Part shown: positions 22,498 through 32,076 of the stretch, piece after piece
How the letters are laid out: the number at the start of each line of letters is the position of its first letter
Numbering within the stretch: position 1 is the stretch's first letter
Origin: Hemerocallis citrina
Lineage: Eukaryota; Streptophyta; Magnoliopsida; Asparagales; Asphodelaceae
Direction of reading: 5' to 3'
Length of the DNA: 64,000 nt
Assembly: GCA_017893485.1 (NCBI GenBank)
Contig: CM030361.1
Location: 304,196,822 to 304,260,821 of the forward strand
Translations under genes and position numbers: made by a program
The notes under the pieces: model-generated
Database searches by the model: none
The model's input: only the letters and a program-made list of their open reading frames with translations
What the model was told of the DNA's origin: nothing

Positions 22498-22740
22498 ACA
22501 CGTGTCATCCTTTTGAAGTCCCCCTCGACTTCGGCAGCATTCGCCGAACCCCGTGGACTTCGGCCTGCACCCTTAACATGTGTCATCCTCTCGAGGTCCC
22601 TCTTGACTTCGGCATCATTCGCCGAACCTCCTGGACTTCGACCTCCACCCTTAACACGTGTCATCCTCTCGAGGTCCCCTTCGACTTCGATAGCATTCGC
22701 TGATCCTCCTAGAGATCAGTTTCCACCCAGACATGTGTCA
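22497..22740. repeat. Tandem repeat, about 79 bp x 3
   Basis: Three copies start with ACACGTGTCATCCTNTNGA (near 22499, 22577 and 22656) and contain TTCGGCAGCATTCGCCGAAC and CTGGACTTCGRCCT. The CACGTG core is a G-box-like sequence. The last copy is degenerate. Confidence 0.85.
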
Positions 22741-23400
22741 ACCTACCGATGTGCCTAAGGGGGTCGGCAACTTGTGCCAAGAGCTATTGCCACCGACCCC
22801 CAAATAAGGGGGAAAAATGCCTACGCGTCAGGAGAGCCCTCCGATTGTTCAGAGAATCTCGCCTAAGCCTGATGAACGCCCCAGATTTAGCCACATCACC
22901 AAAGCGCTGATCCACCCTCTGATTGTTCAGAAATTCGCGTCAGCGATCAATGGAAGTCCAAAATTGCGCCACGTCATAATTCCCTGATTAAATCCTTTTT
23001 ATTTTAATTATAATTCGAATTAATTATTTAAAAATTACAACAAATGATTAGAACTTCAAGTAAATTAATTAAAAATTCTAAAAAAAATAATTATAAATTT
23101 GGGGAAACATTTTTTAAGCTCCTGAGTAAATAATTATTGGTTAGAATGATTAATTAATGCTATCGGAAAATAAATTATCACTTTGCAAAATTGAATAAAT
23201 GATTCGAAAATAGTTAAAAAATTGGAAAAAATTGCCAAAAGTCCAGAAGAGCCTAAGAACAATTTTGGGCATGTTGCCAGCTCAGAAAAACACTGTTACT
23301 CCTCGAACAAGATTCGAACTCCCTTTAAGAACTCCGATAAAATCTTGTACACCATTGAAACAGCAAAACTACTCTCCAAAGGCTGTAGCTAACAGTTTTT
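22741..23400. other. 3' untranslated region of Tat element 1
   Basis: No gene. The first part (to about 22980) has two related segments with CTCCGATTGTTCAGA / CTCTGATTGTTCAGA; the rest is AT-rich up to the polypurine tract. Confidence 0.6.
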
Positions 23401-23416
23401 AGGAGTGGGGGGCTCG
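23401..23416 (+). other. Polypurine tract of Tat element 1
   Basis: AGGAGTGGGGGGCTCG directly precedes the 3' LTR start (TGATATGG at 23417), in the position where plus-strand DNA synthesis is primed. Confidence 0.75.
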
Positions 23417-23995
23417 TGATATGGCTAAAAATGGGATTAAATTGTGACCGTTCAAATCGGGAACAAATCTTAAAGTTCACAGGGGCAAAACGGTAATTTC
23501 ACCTACATACGGGTCCGAAATGAGAACTGGGTATCTTCTCCAGAGCCCAATAACCCATGAACGGATCCAGTCAAATTGGGTACGGGTCCCAACCCATTAA
23601 GAGCCAGTTCATAATGATATGGAGAAATCCTGACTTGTCCTTATCCCTAGGAGGTGGTTCTAACCACTTCTATCCATCCACACCGGGGAGTAGAGATTTG
23701 TTCTTAACTCGAAACAGATCCCCACGGAGACTATAAATATCCTCCTACCTCCTACCGTTACAAGTTGATCAATCTTTGCCAACCTCAGGCTCTTTTATAT
23801 TCTTTTCTGAGTACTGACAAGAGCGTCGGAGGATTCGTCGCCGAGATCAACCCCAGTGTTTCGAACTTTGTGCAGGTCAGCGGCAGCAATAAGGAGCCAG
23901 TCAAATGGTGAAGGAGGTGTTTAGGTTTGACCCATTCGATTCCTCATGAACCCACAAATTCATCTGATTCCCCCACACCAAAACCAGCGACAACA
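23417..23995 (+). repeat. 3' LTR of Tat element 1
   Basis: Same length (579 bp) as the 5' LTR, with about 45 differences by eye. It is followed by AAAGC (23996-24000). Confidence 0.9.
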
Positions 23996-24000
23996 AAAGC

Positions 24001-24171
24001 AAATAACCAAGTAAATTTCCTTCTTGATTATGGGGCCCCTTAACTCCATAATCTTTATCTCTCTTCCCTATGTGTAATCCATGAACCTCCCACTTGCTTT
24101 TATTTATTTATTTATATATATATAAAAGAAAAAGTATTATCCTCCCAACAAAACTCTCTCTTAATGATTAC
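24001..24171. other. Spacer between Tat 1 and copia LTR
   Basis: Short AT-rich segment with TATTTATT and TATATA runs; nothing else seen. Confidence 0.5.
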
Positions 24172-24253
24172 TGTTAGATAATATATTATATATTATATTG
24201 ATTTAGTCCCATATCGGAACATGTATTACTTTAAAGCTTTGCTTCTCTCCTAT

Positions 24254-25637
24254 ATACTAGTGTTACCCTGTGCAAATTGCATATCCTAAAATAGTTTGAG
24301 GGACTTATAAAATTATATAGAAATTTAAAAAAATGTGAGAAAATTGGGAGAAACTCATGAATATCATCCCTACCATATTATTGAAATATTCATTATCATC
24401 ATCACATAAGAAGATGGTTTAAAGAATCACTGCTAAACCATAATGTTATCCAATTGTTTTTTACTAAAGTTAAAAAATGCATGCAGTAAACTGAATAACC
24501 AACACATTTATTTATAATTGAATCACCCCAACACAAAATTTGACAATGTTGTTATTCTACAATAACCGGTTAGCATCAATATTAACTAATACAAAATTTC
24601 TACACCTAATCATTCATATAAATTCAGACCAATCGTTTCATGATAATGCATGTTAACATCTCCACTAACACAACCCAGTAAAATCTTCAATAGTTTTACA
24701 TTTAATCCCTTTTTTTAAATAAAAAATAGAGCTAATATACGTTTCATTTCATGAACATAATTACACATTAACCATAGTAATCACAAAGCAATCAACATTC
24801 TAATTAAAAAATAATTTTTTAAAAAAGAAATTTGCCGAAAGCTAACTTTAACCGTAGTTGAAGACAACCTTTTTTTTTATTCCCGTCGATTCCCCAACTC
24901 ACCCAGCTGAATTCAACAAACCAACACCCCCCCAAAAAAAAATAATATTAAATAATTAATTCACAAAATTTGACCAGAAATTTGGAAGTAAACATAATCT
25001 TGGAATCTTACGGGTCTAGCGCCGCCGCATGCTTACGTGGCAGGATGGTGGGTTTGTTGCCGTTCCGGCAGTCGCGGAGCCTTTCTGTGATCTGTTGGAA
25101 ATTAGGGTTGGAGTTAGGGTTTGAGTGGAGTTTGGGCAAATTGGGGATGAGAATATGGAAGAGGAGTTACCTCCCATTGTTGGTGTTGGAGTTGTTCGAT
25201 ATCTTTACGGACTTCGTCAGCTGTCTTCTCCACCGTTATGGTCGCCATTGTGAAGCTTGGTTGGTGTAGGGGTGTTGTGGTAGGACATGAGAGTACTTTT
25301 AGTATGGACATGGAAAAAGAAATATATTCCTCCATCCACATCTTCCCATTCGAAATCTCAAACCATAGAATTTTTGGGTCCAAAGAAAAAAGAGGAATTT
25401 GTTTTTTGAAGAGAATGAGAGTAGAAGAGAGGCGATGGATTAAAAAAAAATCGATTTGGTTATGGTAGGGGTGCGGATTGGGAAGGGAGGAGGTCGGGGG
25501 TTGGGGAAGATGAAGGGTTTTGAAGGTGGGAGAGATGAATTTTTTAATTTCTTTTTTACGTGCGGAGAACATGTTAATTTCTTATTTTGTTCTCATTTCT
25601 CTATTTCAAAATAGATAAAAGAGAGAAGGGTATAGTC
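24254..25637. mobile_element. Inserted gene-carrying element (Pack-MULE-like or Helitron-like)
   Basis: The 10-bp sequence TCTCTCCTAT flanks this segment on both sides (24244-24253 and 25638-25647), like the 9-10 bp duplication of Mutator-type elements. Terminal inverted repeats are weak (ATACTAGTGTTACCCT against AGACTA...TACCCT), and the GTTACCCTGTGCAAATTGCA near the left end recalls some Helitron 5' ends, so the class is open. The segment carries a captured gene fragment on the minus strand. Confidence 0.5.
25012..25560 (-). pseudogene. Captured fragment of a pinin-like gene (5' leader, exon 1, intron, part of exon 2)
   Basis: On the minus strand an ATG at 25246-25248 opens 26 codons (25171-25248) reading MATITVEKTADEVRKDIEQL and QHQQWE. 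A GT donor is at 25169-25170 and an AG acceptor at 25092-25093, leaving a 79-bp intron. Exon 2 continues ITERLRDCRNGNK and soon stops. The EKT..E.RK.I..L..QQ..ITERLRD pattern is, from memory, that of the N-terminus of plant pinin/SDK/MemA-like proteins, nuclear splicing-associated factors. A typical leader lies upstream (to about 25560). The intron is retained, so capture was at DNA level. The family call rests on about 33 residues. Confidence 0.5.
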
Positions 25638-25734
25638 TCTCTCCTATTAGCATAATATATAGATATAATATGAGACATTGTACTTTGTTATAATCAATCC
25701 AATAAAGTATTCTTTTCTGTCTCTGAATCTAACA

Positions 25735-25746
25735 TGGGATCAGAGC
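25735..25746 (+). other. Copia primer binding site
   Basis: TGGGATCAGAGC directly after the LTR differs by one base from the initiator-Met type TGGTATCAGAGC. Confidence 0.7.
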
Positions 25747-26261
25747 GCTAATCTCCCTTCCTTAATTCCCAATTACAAACCCTAATCTCCCTAATTCAAA
25801 TCCCTACATTCTTCCTTCTTCTTCTTCCCTGTATCTCAAAACCCAAAATCCCAACTACCCTCTATAGCAACACCCAAGTCCCAACCTCCAGCATCATCAA
25901 CAAAGTCCTCCTCGTCACCTACCGCATCTCGCCACCCACTGCCTCCCAAATCTCGATGCCAAACACCCGCAACCCCGAACTCCCCGACCTCCACCATCAT
26001 CAACAACGTCCTCCCCATTGCCTGCCAATCCCACCTCTACGCGTCCAATGACTACCCTTCCAATCCTGTCCAGATCCTAGCCACCGCAACCATTCTCTCC
26101 TACATCCAAACCCGACCTGAATTCAAACCCTAATACCCTATTACCCTAAAACCTTATACCCGAATACCCGAAGCCCTATACTCAAACACCCTCATACCCG
26201 AAAACCTATACTTGAATTCAAACCTGACCCTTTTCAAAAAGGAAAAAAATGCAGGTACTAC

Positions 26262-26869
26262 TACTTCTCCATGGAACCTCAGTTTTTACAGTATCTTCCG
26301 GTCTCTACCAACTTCCCCCTTTCCTCTGCTAAGGATTGGACATATTGGTTTGCCTTTATTGAGGCAATTCTTCTCATACATTCTCTATGAGGTCACATTA
26401 ATGGCTATACTCCTCATCTCAAAGCTCTCGCCGATTCCTCTTCTGAAGCCGACAAGAAACTTATCCACACCTCCCAGGCCACTTGGGATGATCACGATCG
26501 TTGGATCATTGCCTTCATCATTTCCTCTATCTACCGCTCTCTTCGTGTCGGTCTCCTTCATGTTCTTCCAGTAGAGGCCCTTTGGCTCTAACTGACCACT
26601 CAATATGTTTCGGCTAGTGAGCCTGTGAGTACTAGCTCCTTGTTCAGTCTGTTCTTGATCGTAAGGGTGATCACAACATCTGGCGCAAGTTACAGTAGCT
26701 AGAAGATAGTGATGTTTGTGTCACCTGTGAATGCCGAAAGATTATGTTCTTTATGATGGTCTTTCAACCAGAGTACCAGTTCCTAATGTAGTCAGTTGAT
26801 TCATCACGATCCGGTTCCCTGTCTTGAGGCTGCTATTGCTGAACTTGTTAATCAAGAAACACGTCTGTA
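26262..26869 (+). pseudogene. Copia gag, N-terminal relic
   Basis: After a 500-bp leader with many CCCTAATACC-like runs, translations in shifting frames resemble copia gag: NFPLSSAKDWTYWFAFIEAI, TSQATWDDHDRWIIAFI with SSIYRSLR, and PCLEAAIAELVNQETRL just before the hAT insertion at 26870. Stops and shifts are frequent. No protease, integrase or RT of this element is in the window. Confidence 0.55.
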
Positions 26870-27392
26870 TAGGGGTGGCATTCGGTCCTCTCGGGCCGGG
26901 CCAAAGCTCGGTGGGTTTGAACCGGTCCCGGGCTAAGGCGGATCGGGATGACATTGAAGGCAGGGCCGAGCTGGGCCGGGCAGTTGCTGGAATATTGAGG
27001 CTCGGCCCCGACCCTTGGCCCCTAGCTTGGGGGCCGAGCCAGGCTTATTTTCTTTTTTAATTTTTTTTAAATATTTTTAAAACTTTTTAAAAAAATTTCA
27101 CAATTATTAAAATCATATAAATAAAAGAGATATTCAAAAATTATATTTATGAATTAAAAAGTGTAATATGCAATCAAATAATTAAGTAAAATTTCATTTC
27201 ATTCATATAACTTCAAATTACAATACGAGGGAAACATTTGTATTTAGAGATCGAGATGACCTCTATTTAGATTGAAGAGAAGGCAGTGGACTATTGTCGT
27301 GCACTTCTACTTAACCTAAATATAGAATCTCATCACCTTAAATTTTCTCAATTATTTACAATACATTATACAAATTACATTCTACTAGTTCT

Positions 27393-29489
27393 TCACTCAT
27401 CGCTACTTGTTGATCCGTTTTGTGATTCTTGTAAATGTTCAGTCCACTCTTCCGCTTTCATCCAATCTTCGACGCAAACCAACATCTCCAAATTCTTTCA
27501 CGTCAAGCGATTCCTATTCAGTCCCATAATCTTGCCACCAAGAGAAAAAGAACTTTCCAATGCAACGGTTGACATCGGTACAGTTAGCAAATCTTTAGTC
27601 ATGTGAGAATGAATACTAAAAATATTTTCATTAGTTTTCCAAAAAGAAAACACATACTAAATCTTCAATGGGAGGTTGTGTATTATACAAATTCAACTCA
27701 TTTGGTGAATTGGTTCTTGATTTTTTTTGATTTTAAGAGATTTAAAACACTACTAGTGGCAAGACCATTTCCCTTTGATAACATAGAAAAAGAAGAAGAA
27801 CTAACATTTTGTGTTTGTGTAGTGTTAGATGAATAAATTCTATCGAAACTATCATTTAAACAATTCAAAAAAAATACAAATTTTGTAGTGAAAACAACAT
27901 AATTAAAATCATCTATTTCTTCGTGTGGAGCATAAGTATAAAAAATAGCAATTAAATTTTTTGTGTCATCTAACTTAATCATGGGATTCATTACACTAAC
28001 AATACAATATAACATAGGAAGCAGATGAAAATATTTTAAAATTTTAATATAAGTGGCATAAACCATTTCTCCAATGAAAGGGTCATTTACCAAATCTGTA
28101 ATTGTTTTCATCGTAGAGACAATTGCAAGTAAAATACCATTAGATATAGATGTATATGTTTTTGAAAATTGTAAAGTAGCATCATTAAAATGTTCTAAAA
28201 ATTTGTAAAATTATCGGCAAAAAAACAAAAATCATCATCTAACATACAATCTTGCATACCCATTGCAATACAAAATTCTCTAAGATTAAAACTATAGTGA
28301 AGAACAACACTTAATTAATCAAAAGTAGAATTTCAATGATGTCTAACATCTTTAGGAAAATGTTTAAATACAATTCCCCTAAGTTGACATCAATCATGAA
28401 AAGTTTGATATATTAGACCACTCAACGTAATAAAATGAACACAATTTCTCATTTCCTCTATTTTATTGTGACCATATTTAAGTGCATCTTGTACACAAAG
28501 ATTTAAAATATGAAAAGCACACCTAACATGAAAATTTTCTGGTTCTAAACGATTAAGTGTAATTAGCAAACTAGCAATTGCCTTAGTATTATTAGAGGCA
28601 TTATCAAAACCAATAACAAAAACTTTATCAAAAATATCAAAATTGTTACATGCATCCATGATGTGTGTGGCAATTATTTCACCCTTATGTGAGCACCTAA
28701 CAAATCTGAATGAAATTATCCTCTTTTGAAGTAGCCAATCAGACTCTATCCAATGACATATGTTACACACATCATTGGTACACCGTTCACTCCTACCCAC
28801 CCATCCGATGTCAAAGAAACTCTAGTGTTTAGTGACGTAAGTGATGCTACTAAAAAATTCTTAGCCTCATTGTAAACTAATTTACAATCACCCTTTACTA
28901 CATTTCTAGGATTTTTTTTATAATGGGGGTTTAATGCGGTTTGTGCAAAGTTCTCTACATTCCTACTTTCACCAAAAGAATAAGATAATTCATATCTAAT
29001 TACTAACTTAGCCATTTCTCTACAAACGATATCATAATCGTAGCTATGACTATCTATTTGGCCGGTCTTAGGGTGTATTTTTTTTTGTATGAGGTTGTCT
29101 TTAGAAAATTCGGGTTGACATTTACTTAAGTGTCGTTGAAGTGTACCTATTCCCGATCCTAGTTTAAACTTATAGGGTATTTGACACTTCTTACAATTTT
29201 TTAATCTTACATTCTTATCATTTTGTGAAAGGACATAGTCAAAATATTTGTGTACTTCAGATGTGTTCCCTCTTATTTTACGGGACTGAGATGGGCCTTG
29301 TTCCGATGGTTGTGAATCTATGTCTTCAACTTCTACTTGATCCGTGTGTGTTTCATGAATATCGGGAATACTATCATAATTGTAAAGTGTTTCTTCACTG
29401 TCTACATATGGAAGAGGAATGGAAGGAATGCGACGACTACTAGTGGACTCTTGGCTATTATGTCTACCACGTGATCGGTTAGATGCCAT
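27393..29489 (-). pseudogene. hAT transposase (RICESLEEPER-like), broken
   Basis: It starts MASNRSRGRHNSQES at 29489. An N-terminal BED-type zinc finger (about residues 80-125) shows CKKCQIPYKF and LQRHLSKC. The catalytic domain begins VSLTSDGWVG (first Asp) near 28810. A frameshift near 28750 moves to the frame open from 28800, with VFVIGFDNASNNTKAI (second Asp) and HVRCAFHILNLCVQDALKY. The alpha-helical insert and linker are partly readable (27698-28111). The C-terminal hATC dimerisation domain is clear at about 27393-27600: TVPMSTVALESSFSLGGKIM, then one stop, then NLEMLVCVEDWMKAEEW. Several stops and frameshifts make it inactive. Confidence 0.85.
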
Positions 29490-29879
29490 CTAAACTAGTG
29501 TATGTTATAAAAATTTTAGTGTATGTTTTAAAAATTCTAATGTATATTTTTTAAAAATTAATTATAGTGTATGTTTTAAAATTTTAATTCTACAAAACAA
29601 GTAAAGATAGATAAACTAGTGTGTGTTATATAAAATTATTCTACAAAGCAAATAAAACAACAACTATAAAATTATTATTCTAGTGTATGTTTACCAATTT
29701 ACCAAACAAAAATCTAAAAAGAAGAACAAGAACAAGAACAAGAACAAGAACACGAAAACCCAATCTAATTATGAGAAATAAATGATAACAAACAACAATG
29801 ATAATTGTAAAAATTATATAAATACGAAAATACCGTATGAGTGTAGAAAGTAGATTGAAGAATGAAGGTAGAGAATGTA
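29490..29879. other. AT-rich 5' region of the hAT transposase with microsatellite
   Basis: It contains several TAGTGTATGTTNTAAAA units (29500-29690) and an AAGAAC-type hexamer run at about 29715-29755. No gene. Confidence 0.6.
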
Positions 29880-30281
29880 ATGTAATATAAACAATTGCAT
29901 TAAGGACTAAGTGCACAACACAACATGAAATCTATAGGATAATCCCGGTAGTTTTGTGTTTGTGACAAGTGTGTGGTCTCTAAGTAGGAGAAAATTGATG
30001 TATTATATGCTTGCGTCAGTTGAATGAACTGACGAGTCCACAGTTTCTATGTAGGATAAAGTGATTGACAAGATTAAAGTATGCATGCTACTTAAAGAAT
30101 GTTTCAAGTGTTGTACATTTTATTCATAATTATTGTAAATTGCTTCCTCTGTTTAAGTATAATTTGAGATGTAACTCTGATGTAATAAAAGTTTTAAATT
30201 CCTTATAAAATTGTACGAAGAGAAGTGTAAAGATCCTGTGGAACTTCGAATTCGGTTTTATTTGAAATTTGGGGTGTTACA
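29880..30281 (+). repeat. 5' LTR of Tekay element 2, only the 3' 402 bp
   Basis: It aligns end to end with 38254-38654 (from TGTAATATAAAC to GGGGTGTTACA). The outer 2.8 kb is missing; the hAT transposon lies there instead. Confidence 0.9.
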
Positions 30282-30284
30282 GAG

Positions 30285-30300
30285 TGGTATCAGAGCCACG
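30285..30300 (+). other. Primer binding site of Tekay element 2
   Basis: TGGTATCAGAGCCACG matches the plant initiator-Met tRNA type exactly over TGGTATCAGAGC. Confidence 0.9.
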
Positions 30301-30439
30301 CTTCCAAGTAGTACAAATTTAAAAGGAACGACACCCTAGAGTGAACATTAGAACATGTGTTGAGTATAGAGATTTAAATGTAAGTTACGTACATTTGTGT
30401 TACTCTATGATTTATGCTTCTTCTTCTCCTTTCTCTAAG

Positions 30440-30847
30440 ATGGCAGACCCCTTCGACCCAGCTGGCGGTGATGACTGGCACATAGTCGAGGAGGATTACT
30501 ACCCCGGGCAAGATGATTCTGACGAAGAAGATCCCAAAGAATTTGAAGAAGAATGGCCTTAGTCCCGAGAGATCACTCCACCTCCGGATTCATCTGATGA
30601 TTCCTCCGACGAGGAAGAACCAATTCCAAGCAGTCTCATTGTGTCTCTTCAGAGGCAAGTGGAGACTCAGAGGGAGAGAGTAGAGATGCTGCAAGCTCAG
30701 TATGCGAAGTGCAAGGAGGAAATTGCAATTCTTAGTCATCGTATTTGGGATCTCAAGAAGAGGAAAAACATGTATAATGTACTGAAAGAAGAAAAGGCAG
30801 AACTACGGGAAGAGCTTCAAGAAGCTAAGAGGAACCATAGGAACTAG
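30440..30847 (+). pseudogene. Leader ORF: acidic plus coiled-coil protein, one stop
   Basis: Between primer site and gag there is a frame starting MADPFDPAGGDDWHIVEEDY (30440; an upstream in-frame ATG is at 30341). The first half is strongly acidic (DDSDEEDPKEFEEE, SSDDSSDEEEP); the second (about residues 65-135) is a heptad-like coiled coil (VSLQRQVETQRERVEMLQ, then EEKAELREELQEAKR). A TAG at 30560-30562 interrupts it. There is no counterpart in Tekay element 1, whose leader is only 218 bp. Function unknown; it resembles no family I recognise. Confidence 0.55.
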
Positions 30848-30990
30848 ACTGTTGTATCTTCTTACTGCTTTCATTTGATGTCAGAAATGTTTTAAATTTG
30901 AATGTATAAAGTTTGGAATTCAATGAAATGAAGAGTTGATTTAAATTCATGTTTTCTACTTCGAATTTAATGGATCTTTTGCATCAGAAT

Positions 30991-32001
30991 ATGGCAAGAA
31001 AAAGAGCTAGAAGTGGAGAAGGTCTGGATTTGGAAACAAAGTTAGCGAGAGTCTATCAAACACTCAACGTCGTTGCCATGAATCAGAACCAGCGGAGGGT
31101 GCCTGTGAATCCAGTACCCGAAGCAATCAAACTCGTGGAATCATTCAAAAGGATGAAACCACCCGTGTTTGAGGGGAAGTCGGATCCTGACGCGACTGAC
31201 AGTTGGGTCAGATAGGTCGAGACTATCTTCAAAGTCTTGGAGACTCCGGAGGGCAGCAAGGTAAAGTTAGCTGCACTGCAGTTCGAGAAGGATGCAGTTG
31301 TGTGGTGGCAGTCGATGAAGCGGATGATGGGAGGTATTTTTCTTGGCAGGGAGGAATTCTTGGAGGAGTTCTGCAGTCATTATTTTCCATCAGACGTCTA
31401 GGAGAAGAAGGCCATGGAATTTCTGGCCCTGCAGCAGTGCGGTATGTCGGTCAAAGAGTATGAGACAAGGTTCACTTAACTCTCGAGGTATGCCCCCAAA
31501 CTGGTGATGGACGAGGCAAAGAAGGCTCGAAAATTCGAGCATGGTTTGAGGCCAAGTCTGAGATCACGGATGATACCCCTCGGTATCAGGAGGTTTGACA
31601 AGTTGGTCAAACGAGCTGCAGCCACTGAGGCAAATATGGAGCAATTCCATGCTGTTCAGAACCGAAGGAGCAATTGGCAAGTTTGGAAGAGGCCCGTAGT
31701 TTCTGGCAATTTCGGGGGACAACAGTCAGCTCAAAGGTTCAAACCGACAGGAGCAAATGCTGTCAACATAGCTGGATGACCCGGAAATGTTTGGGTGAGA
31801 CCTCCTGTGGTGACTTGTTACAATTGTGGGGAGACAGGTCATTACCGATCCCAGTGCTCTCAGCTGTAAGATGTCGTCTGTAAGGGACCAACTCAGCAGG
31901 CCGGGAAGAAGTCGTACCAGCAGGGGCAATTATTTTCCTTGACTGAAGCTGATGCTGATGAAGTAGATCACATCATCACTGGTACGAAGGAGGATGTTTA
32001 G
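30991..32001 (+). pseudogene. Tekay-like gag (element 2)
   Basis: The frame runs 336 codons from MARKRARSGEGLDLETKL (30991) without a frameshift but with five internal stops (31213, 31399, 31477, 31777 and 31867), each one C-to-T change from a Gln or Arg codon. The core shows SFKRMKPPVFEG, VVWWQSMKR, FEHGLRPSLRSRM; the zinc knuckle CYNCGETGHYRSQC is intact (about 31820-31860). The TAG at 31999-32001 ends the frame but may lie inside an intron (31982-32076). Confidence 0.9.
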
Positions 32002-32076
32002 AAGTGTTTTTCTATTTTTCTCTTTTCCCACTTTATTTAGTAAACTGTTATGTAACGAGTGTGTGTTATGTAACAG
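31982..32076 (+). other. Candidate gag/pol intron, element 2
   Basis: CACTG|GTACGAAGG (donor at 31982) and TTATGTAACAG|AAG (acceptor ending at 32076) bracket 95 bp. Splicing after the first base of a codon joins gag (VDHIIT) to ELYLNGKKAIVLFDTGSS of protease in frame, and removes the gag stop at 31999. The 95-bp length (not a multiple of 3) explains why gag and pol are in different frames. Element 1 has a 92-bp candidate at the same position and phase. Confidence 0.5.

Larger units (their letters stand above)
12070..23995 (+). mobile_element. Tat-lineage Ty3/gypsy retrotransposon 1 (both LTRs present)
   Basis: Two 579-bp LTRs (12070-12648 and 23417-23995) begin TGATATGGCTAAAAATGGG and end ...AACA, with flanks AAAGG and AAAGC (4 of 5 bases alike, a decayed duplication). 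A TGGCGCCGTCTGTGGGAA primer site follows the left LTR and a G-rich tract precedes the right one. The order is gag, protease, RT, RNase H, archaeal-type RNase H, integrase remnant, antisense ORF, repeat-rich 3' region, which is the Tat plan. LTRs differ at roughly 45 of 579 positions by eye, so it is an old insertion. It cannot move by itself: the ORFs are broken and the integrase core is deleted. Confidence 0.9.
24172..25734 (+). repeat. Copia 5' LTR split by an insertion
   Basis: TGTTAGATAATATATT at 24172 and CTGAATCTAACA ending at 25734 have the form of a short copia LTR, and a primer site follows directly. LTR sequence is 24172-24253 and 25638-25734; the middle is an inserted 1384-bp element bounded by a 10-bp direct repeat. 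An AATAAA-like signal lies near 25710. Confidence 0.7.
26870..29880 (-). mobile_element. hAT transposon with BED-finger transposase, right end lost
   Basis: The left end TAGGGGTGGCATTCGG at 26870 is a form frequent at plant hAT ends and interrupts the copia gag. The transposase is on the minus strand (27393-29489). No matching right end or 8-bp duplication is visible: at about 29880 the sequence passes directly into the remaining part of a Tekay LTR, so a deletion or rearrangement removed the right end and the outer part of that LTR. Confidence 0.65.

Noticed and set aside
25238..25468. Plus-strand ORF of 76 codons
   Set aside because: Antisense to the leader and exon 1 of the captured pinin-like fragment, which has a start codon and splice sites on the minus strand.
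25114..25572. 152-codon minus-strand ORF read as one protein
   Set aside because: It reads through the leader and the intron; the coding part is only 25171-25248 plus exon 2, as the GT/AG boundary and ITERLRD continuation show.
24254..25637. Firm Helitron call for the insert
   Set aside because: The left end recalls some Helitrons, but the right end lacks a CTRR terminus and there is a 10-bp flanking repeat, which Helitrons do not make.
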